Below are positions 59,002-64,000 of a DNA stretch of 64,000 bases, piece by piece. This DNA comes from Limnohabitans sp. Hippo3 (GTDB lineage: Bacteria; Pseudomonadota; Gammaproteobacteria; Burkholderiales; Burkholderiaceae_C): the NCBI RefSeq assembly GCF_003063665.1, contig NZ_NESF01000005.1:62001-126000 (forward strand), given 5' to 3'. Position 1 is the first letter of the stretch. Each line of letters begins with the position of its first letter. A program made the position numbers and the translations under genes. Below the pieces are notes generated by a model, which saw nothing but the letters and a program-made list of their open reading frames with translations, searched no databases and had not been told where the DNA came from.

Positions 59002-59687
59002 GCGACAACTTTTTCAGCCGTTGGTCGCGCCGCAAGCAAGGCCTTGACCCGAGCGACCCCCCGAAGACCCAGACCGACACTGCAAGCAGGGAGGCTTCGG
59101 CCGCTGTTTCTTCGCCTACCCGGGTCGATGGTGGGGTGCAGCCCCATGCCGCAGGCCCTGTTACCCCGGGCGCCGCTACCCCCCCAGGCGGTGAGCCAGA
59201 GCCCGCACTGCCGACCATGGCCGATGTGCAGGGCCTCACGCCGTCGTCTGATTTCCAGGCCTTCATGCGCCAAGGCGTGCCCGGCGAGGTGCGCAATGCC
59301 GCCATGAAGAAGCTCTTCACCGACCCGCACTTCAATGTGATGGACGGTTTGGACATTTACATCGGCGACTACAACACCCCCGACCCATTGCCAGCGGGTA
59401 TGCTCGAAAAAATGGTTGGGGCCGAGTTGCTGAACCTGTTCCCTCAAAAAGACCCAGCCGACACACCGCAGACTGCGGAAAGCGAGGGGCAGGACAAGTT
59501 CGCGAAAAGTCCCGACGCGCAGCAAGGCTCGCCACTTGTGGCACAGTCGCCCTCCTCAACGACACCGACACTGCAGCCCACACCAGTGCAGCAGGCACCC
59601 GAACCGACTGAACATGACCACCCTGATTTGCAACTGCAACCAAACCATGCCCCTGCAAGCCCAAGCTCTGGGGCAAGCACTGGGTGA
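58998..59687 (+). CDS. DUF3306 domain-containing protein
   Basis: A 229-residue protein of the DUF3306 family. The conserved start FFSRWSRRKQG and the central block SDFQAFMRQGVPGEVRNAAMKKLFTDPHFNVMDGLDIYIGDYN are clear; the linker and the long C-terminal tail (about 160-229) are low-complexity Ser/Pro/Gln/Thr. It is translationally coupled to DUF3305 (ATGA overlap). Its last 74 nt overlap the start of the polyferredoxin gene in another frame. Confidence 0.82.
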   Translation: MSDNFFSRWSRRKQGLDPSDPPKTQTDTASREASAAVSSPTRVDGGVQPHAAGPVTPGAATPPGGEPEPALPTMADVQGLTPSSDFQAFMRQGVPGEVRNAAMKKLFTDPHFNVMDGLDIYIGDYNTPDPLPAGMLEKMVGAELLNLFPQKDPADTPQTAESEGQDKFAKSPDAQQGSPLVAQSPSSTTPTLQPTPVQQAPEPTEHDHPDLQLQPNHAPASPSSGASTG

Positions 59688-61764
59688 AGACCTGACGCTG
59701 CACACCACCTTGTGCCGGCGCGAGGCCGGGCATTTCCAGAAAGCCGTGAAAACCGGCGAGACGGTGGTGGTGGCCTGCACGCAAGAAAAACGCCTGTTCA
59801 GTGAACTGGCTGAGCAAACCGAAGGCGCGATTTCATCGATCCGTTTCGTCAACATCCGTGAAACCGGTGGCTGGGGCCAGGAAGCCGCGCACGCCACGCC
59901 CAAAATGGCCGCCTTGCTGGCGGCTGCTCGCCTGCCCGAGCCGGAGCCAGTGGCCACCGTGACCTACAAAAGCGAAGGCCATGTGCTCATCATCGGGGCC
60001 ATCGATGCCGCCGAACGCGCGGCCAGCTTCCTGGCCGACGCGATGCAGGTCACGATTTTTGCGCAAGGTCCCGGCAACGCCGGGGGCAGCCAGGAGCGCC
60101 GTTTCCCGGTGGTGGCCGGTCGCTTGCAAGGTCTCAAGGGCTGGTTGGGTGCATTCGAGGTGTCGTGGGACGCCAGCAACCCGATTGATCTGGACCTGTG
60201 CACCCGATGCAACGCCTGCGTGGCCGCTTGCCCAGAGCAGGCCATTGGCCTCGATTACCAGGTGGACCTGTCGCGTTGCACTTCGCACCGCGACTGCGTC
60301 AAGGTCTGCGAAGCCGCGGGCGCCATCGACTTCTCGCGCGTCGCCCGCCCGCAAACCGAGCGCTTCGATGTGGTGCTGGACCTGCGCGGTAACCAAGCCT
60401 CGCCCACGTTCACCTCGCACGCCTTGCCCCAAGGCTATTTCCGCTGGGACGGCCAAGACCTGCAAACGCTGCTCAAGGTGCGCGAACTGGTGGGCGAGTT
60501 TGAAAAGCCGCGCTTTTTTGCCTACAAGCAAAAGCTCTGCGCCCATAGCCGCAACGAGCAAGTCGGCTGCAGCGCCTGCATCGACATTTGCTCGGCCGAG
60601 GCCGTGCGTTCGGACAAAAGCCGCCAGCAAATCGTGGTCAATCCCAACCTGTGCGTGGGTTGTGGCGCGTGCACCACGGCTTGCCCCACGGGCGCACTGA
60701 CCTACGCCTACCCGCGCCCGGCAGAGCAGGGCGCCAAGATCCGCGCACTGCTGTCGGCCTACCAGGCCGCAGGCGGGCGTGATGCTGCGCTGCTGCTGCA
60801 CAGCCAGGAAAAAGGCCAGTCCCTGATCGACGAGTTGGGCCGGGGTGCACAGCTGGGTGTCATGCAAGGCGTGCCCGCCCGCGTGATGCCTGTGGCCCTG
60901 TGGCACACCGCCAGTGTCGGCATGGAGTTGTGGCTCTCGGCCGTGGCCTATGGTGCTCGCCAGGTCATGGTGCTGCTCACCCACGAAGAAGCGCCGCAAT
61001 ACCGCACCGCGCTCATGGAACAAATGGCCGTGGCCCAAAGCCTGCTCAATGGCCTGGGTTATACCGGCGTGCATTTCCAGTTCATTGAAGCCAAGACCGC
61101 GACCTCACTGGACGCCGATTTGCAGCGCCTGTGCGCCCGCAGCCTCAAGGCCACTAGCCTGCCCACTGGCCCCGCCACCGCCGCTCGCCACGCGGTGCAG
61201 GCCGAAAAGCGCAGCAACCTGGAGCTGGTCATCGACCACCTCATGGCCCAGTCCCCCGTCATGGCCATGGATGAAGCCACTCGCCCCAAGGCGCTCGATT
61301 TGCCCGCTGCCGGCTCGCCCCTGGGTGCGATCGTGGTCGATGGCAACAAATGCACCTTGTGCATGAGCTGTGTGGGCGCTTGCCCCTCGTCGGCCCTTCA
61401 GGACAACCCGTTGCAGCCCGAAATCCGTTTCATCGAGAAAAACTGCGTGCAATGTGGCCTGTGTGCCAAGACCTGCCCGGAGGATGCGATCGCCTTGCAT
61501 TCACGCCTGTCGCTGGTGCCCGAGCGCACGCAGCCCCGGGTGCTGCATGGCAGCCCGCCTTATGCCTGCATCCGCTGCAGCAAACCTTTTGGTACGCTCA
61601 AAGGCATCGAAGCCATGCTGGGCCGCCTGGCCGGGCACAGCATGTTCCAGGGTGCGGCCCTGGAGCGGCTCAAAATGTGCGGCGACTGCCGCGTGGTAGA
61701 CATGTTCACCGACGAGAACCAGGTGCGCGTTCCGGGTGCCGGCACCCCTTCCAAACCCCATTAA
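59614..61764 (+). CDS. 4Fe-4S polyferredoxin of the formate dehydrogenase cluster
   Basis: A 716-residue iron-sulfur protein. Cysteine motifs appear in order: CTRCNACVAACP with CTSHRDCVKVC (about 198-235), GCSACIDIC, CVGCGACTTACP, then near the end CTLCMSCVGACP and CVQCGLCAKTCP, plus CIRCSKP and CGDCR. This type occurs beside DUF3305/DUF3306/TorD genes in formate dehydrogenase loci and probably handles electron transfer or enzyme maturation. ATG 59614 begins the conserved MTTLICNCNQTM; the upstream frame lies inside DUF3306. Confidence 0.87.
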   Translation: MTTLICNCNQTMPLQAQALGQALGEDLTLHTTLCRREAGHFQKAVKTGETVVVACTQEKRLFSELAEQTEGAISSIRFVNIRETGGWGQEAAHATPKMAALLAAARLPEPEPVATVTYKSEGHVLIIGAIDAAERAASFLADAMQVTIFAQGPGNAGGSQERRFPVVAGRLQGLKGWLGAFEVSWDASNPIDLDLCTRCNACVAACPEQAIGLDYQVDLSRCTSHRDCVKVCEAAGAIDFSRVARPQTERFDVVLDLRGNQASPTFTSHALPQGYFRWDGQDLQTLLKVRELVGEFEKPRFFAYKQKLCAHSRNEQVGCSACIDICSAEAVRSDKSRQQIVVNPNLCVGCGACTTACPTGALTYAYPRPAEQGAKIRALLSAYQAAGGRDAALLLHSQEKGQSLIDELGRGAQLGVMQGVPARVMPVALWHTASVGMELWLSAVAYGARQVMVLLTHEEAPQYRTALMEQMAVAQSLLNGLGYTGVHFQFIEAKTATSLDADLQRLCARSLKATSLPTGPATAARHAVQAEKRSNLELVIDHLMAQSPVMAMDEATRPKALDLPAAGSPLGAIVVDGNKCTLCMSCVGACPSSALQDNPLQPEIRFIEKNCVQCGLCAKTCPEDAIALHSRLSLVPERTQPRVLHGSPPYACIRCSKPFGTLKGIEAMLGRLAGHSMFQGAALERLKMCGDCRVVDMFTDENQVRVPGAGTPSKPH

Positions 61765-61773
61765 TCTGTTGCC

Positions 61774-62400
61774 ATGAGCCAAGAACTGAACCTGTCCGCC
61801 AGCAGCCATGCGCTGGATGAAGAAACCGCCCGTGCTGAAGTCTATGGCTTGTTGTCACAGCTGTACTACCAAGCCCCGGGCGATGAACTGCTCGGCCAGT
61901 TGCAGGTCGCGGTGACCGAAGCCCCCGATGCCGGTGGCTTTCTGGAAGAGCCTTGGCGCGAGCTGGTGGCCTGCGCCCGCAGCTTGAGCCAGGCGCAAAT
62001 CGCGGCCGAATACACCGCTCTCTTTGGCGGTGTGGGCAAACCCGAGGTGTATGTGTTCGGCTCGCATTACCTCAGCGGTTTCCTGAACGAAAAGCCTTTG
62101 GTGCGCTTGCGCGACGATTTGGCCGAGCTGGGCCTGGTCCGCAGCGAAGCCATGCCGGAAACCGAAGACCATGTGGCCTATGTCTTGGAGGTCATGCGCT
62201 TCCTGATCGCGGGCGACGATGTGGCGGTGTCCAACCTGACCCGCCAACAAGCCTTTTTTACGCAGCATGTGCAACCCTGGCTGCCCGCTTTGTGCCAGAC
62301 CTTGCAAGCCCATCCCCGTGCGGTGTTCTACGCGCGGTTGGCGGCTTTCACCGAAGCCTTCGTTAGCGTGGAGTCGCAGGGTTTTGATCTGGTGGCGTGA
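61774..62400 (+). CDS. TorD-family molybdoenzyme chaperone
   Basis: A 208-residue all-helical chaperone of the TorD/DmsD type. Typical blocks are RAEVYGLLSQLYYQAP near the start, EYTALFGGVGKPEVYVFGSHYLSGFLNEKPL in the middle and PETEDHVAYVLEVMRFLI (the E-x-x-DH motif) followed by FFTQHVQPWLP. Such proteins bind the molybdoenzyme and help cofactor insertion, here presumably into FdsA. It lies 9 nt after the polyferredoxin gene and ends the cluster. Confidence 0.9.
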   Translation: MSQELNLSASSHALDEETARAEVYGLLSQLYYQAPGDELLGQLQVAVTEAPDAGGFLEEPWRELVACARSLSQAQIAAEYTALFGGVGKPEVYVFGSHYLSGFLNEKPLVRLRDDLAELGLVRSEAMPETEDHVAYVLEVMRFLIAGDDVAVSNLTRQQAFFTQHVQPWLPALCQTLQAHPRAVFYARLAAFTEAFVSVESQGFDLVA

Positions 62401-62546
62401 TTGAAAATTTTTGTGTTCTGAATTGAAAATATTGACGGCAAAGCTGCGGGTTTCTACTGAGGGGTATCGTTGGGGCTGATCGCATAATGATTGACCAAGC
62501 GGTAATTTTTTACGCTTGTAAGTTCAACAACGATTGGAGATCCACT

Positions 62547-63665
62547 TTGTCAGACAACAAAACCCCACGCCGTCGTAACCTTCTCAAAGGCGCAGCCCTG
62601 GCAGCAGGTGCTATTTCTGCCCCCATGATCGCCAAGGCCCAGACCGGCCCGATCTCCATGCGTTGGCAGAGCACATGGCCTGCCAAAGACATCTTCCACG
62701 AGTACGCCCTCGACTACGCCAAAAAAGTCAACGACATGACCGGTGGCGATCTGAAGATCGAAGTGCTGCCAGCAGGCGCTGTGGTGCCAGCTTTCGGCTT
62801 GCTCGAAGCCGTGTCCAAGGGCACCCTGGACGGCGGTCACGGCGTGTTGGGTTACCACTACGGCAAGCAAAACGCTCTGGCCCTGTGGAACTCCGGCCCT
62901 GCTTTCGGCATGGACGCCAACATGATTCTGGCCTGGCACAAGTACGGTGGCGGCGCTGAGCTGCTGGCCAAGCTGTATGCCTCCATTGGTGGCAACGTGC
63001 AGTCCTTCCTGTACGGCCCCATGGCCACGCAACCACTGGGCTGGTTCAAGAAACCCATCACCAAGTCGTCAGACTTCAAAGGCCTGAAGTTCCGTACCAA
63101 CGGTTTGGCCATTGACCTCTTCACTGCCATGGGCGCTGCCGTGAACGCCTTGCCAGGCGGTGAGATCGTGCCTGCGATGGACCGTGGTCTGCTCGATGGT
63201 GCCGAGTTCAACAACGCCACATCCGACCGCATCTTGGGCTTCCCCGATGTTTCCAAGGTCTGCATGCTGCAAAGTTACCACCAGAGCGCCGAGACTTTCG
63301 AGATCATGTTCAACAAGACCAAGTACGACGCGTTGCCAGCCAAGTTGAAGGCCGTGATTGCCGGTGCCACAGAAGCTGCCTCGGCCGACATGTCCTGGAA
63401 AGCCATCGACCGTTACTCCAAGGATTATGTTGAGCTGCAGACCAAGGACAAGGTCAAGTTCTACAAGACGCCTGACGCGATCCTGCAAGAGCAACTCAAG
63501 ATCTGGACCGAAATTCTGGAAAAGAAATCTGCCGAGAACCCACTGTTCAAGGAAATCGTGGCTTCACAAAAAGCTTTCGCAGCCCGTGCTGTGAAGTGGG
63601 ATCAGGACACCAACATCAGCCGTCGCATGGCGGTGAACCACTTCTTCGGTGCCAAAAAGGCCTGA
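62547..63665 (+). CDS. dctP: TRAP transporter substrate-binding protein (DctP family)
   Basis: Periplasmic TRAP receptor of 372 residues. It begins with a twin-arginine-type signal: PRRRNLLKGAALAAGAIS, ending before AKAQ (about 1-32). The mature part has MRWQSTWPAKDIFHEYALDYAKKVNDM and FKGLKFRTNGLAIDLFTAMGA, typical of DctP and TakP-like organic-acid receptors. Start: TTG 62547, 6 nt after TTGGAGA; no ATG in the right place. The substrate is unknown; a carboxylate is likely. The DctQ gene follows after a strong hairpin. Confidence 0.9.
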   Translation: MSDNKTPRRRNLLKGAALAAGAISAPMIAKAQTGPISMRWQSTWPAKDIFHEYALDYAKKVNDMTGGDLKIEVLPAGAVVPAFGLLEAVSKGTLDGGHGVLGYHYGKQNALALWNSGPAFGMDANMILAWHKYGGGAELLAKLYASIGGNVQSFLYGPMATQPLGWFKKPITKSSDFKGLKFRTNGLAIDLFTAMGAAVNALPGGEIVPAMDRGLLDGAEFNNATSDRILGFPDVSKVCMLQSYHQSAETFEIMFNKTKYDALPAKLKAVIAGATEAASADMSWKAIDRYSKDYVELQTKDKVKFYKTPDAILQEQLKIWTEILEKKSAENPLFKEIVASQKAFAARAVKWDQDTNISRRMAVNHFFGAKKA

Positions 63666-63686
63666 TTCTTCGAATTGAGCCATTTC

Positions 63687-63717
63687 ATCAGCCATCCGGC
63701 ACCACCGGATGGCTGAT
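63687..63717 (+). terminator. Strong hairpin between dctP and dctQ
   Basis: A perfect 13-bp stem (ATCAGCCATCCGG and its complement) with a CACCA loop, 21 nt after the dctP stop and 20 nt before dctQ. Only TTA follows, so it is more likely to stabilise or partly terminate the message, making more receptor than permease. Confidence 0.7.
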
Positions 63718-63737
63718 TTACTTATGTGATCCCCCAT

Positions 63738-64000
63738 ATGCAAAACCTGTTGCTCTTTATTGACAAAGTCAGCACCTGGATTGGCCAATTTTTTTCCTGG
63801 CTGATCGTCGCGTTGACCTTCATGATTTCCTGGGAAGTGTTCTCCCGTTACGCACTGGATGACCCCCACCCATGGGCTTTTGACGTCATGAGCATGATGT
63901 ACGGCTCACTGTTCATGATGGCCGGTGCTTACACCTTGTCCAAAAATGGCCATGTGCGTGGCGATGTCCTTTATGGTTTTTTCCCGCCCCGCCTGCAGGC
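63738..64000 (+). CDS. dctQ: TRAP transporter small permease (DctQ family), partial
   Basis: The first 87 residues of a DctQ-type small membrane subunit; the gene runs off the window end. It begins MQNLLLFIDKVSTWIGQFFSW, followed by a membrane segment and the typical SWEVFSRYALDDPHPWAFDVM. A second segment is YGSLFMMAGAYTLSKNGHVRGDV, the DctQ block. Its position after dctP supports the call. The large permease DctM is expected beyond the window. Confidence 0.88.
   Translation, partial: MQNLLLFIDKVSTWIGQFFSWLIVALTFMISWEVFSRYALDDPHPWAFDVMSMMYGSLFMMAGAYTLSKNGHVRGDVLYGFFPPRLQ

Overview
The window is high-GC, densely coded chromosomal DNA from a betaproteobacterium, most likely the family Comamonadaceae (Limnohabitans/Rhodoferax/Polaromonas-like). 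The evidence is family resemblance: a ubiE-ubiJ-ubiB group, FmdB-DUF502-aspS, DUF3460-scpA, several tripartite tricarboxylate (Bug/TctC) binding proteins, and a box benzoate pathway. The genus cannot be fixed by eye. I saw no rRNA, tRNA, prophage, insertion sequence or CRISPR array.

Positions 1-18.3 kb are mostly housekeeping. They hold a ubiquinone block (ubiE, a Tim44-domain protein, ubiJ, ubiB), a sodium:solute symporter, FmdB, DUF502 and aspS. A glycine-rich RNA-binding protein, katG and a lone ABC ATPase follow. Next come nudB, an EEP hydrolase and a ClsB-type cardiolipin synthase, then folE with a BLUF photoreceptor 2 nt downstream, a DMT exporter and a DUF429 protein. From 18.3 to 28.5 kb the content is more accessory: a Y-family polymerase behind a near-ideal LexA box, small enzymes, an SbmA/BacA-like transporter, and a leftward run of two Bug binding proteins, an arylsulfatase-type enzyme and a SulP permease. 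That run is divergent from a MarR regulator and an SNase-like nuclease. From 28.5 to 40.2 kb it is core again: moeB, a ctp protease, gpmA, rhodanese, grxC, secB, gpsA, scpA, a second SulP, metG and the Mrp/ApbC ATPase. A hybrid histidine kinase with a CxxCH haem motif in its sensor domain follows.

The most interesting region is 42.7-62.4 kb, an aerobic benzoate module. Benzoate-CoA ligase and BoxD run leftward. BoxR (HTH plus shikimate-kinase-like domain) and boxC-boxB-boxA run rightward. TGCA-N6-TGCA repeats lie on both sides of boxR. Only 6 nt after boxA begins a formate dehydrogenase locus: fused NuoE/NuoF-type subunit, molybdopterin catalytic subunit, a sensor kinase, DUF3305, DUF3306, a polyferredoxin and a TorD chaperone. 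BoxC is known to release formate when it opens the ring, so this layout suggests the operon oxidises its own one-carbon by-product and recovers NADH.

Two non-coding structures interrupt this operon. The boxB-boxA gap holds two long hairpins with unrelated stems whose loops are near-perfect reverse complements of each other. The gap between the two formate dehydrogenase genes is filled with short palindromic repeats. The window ends in a TRAP transporter: a DctP-type binding protein with a twin-arginine signal, a strong hairpin, and a DctQ gene cut by the window edge.
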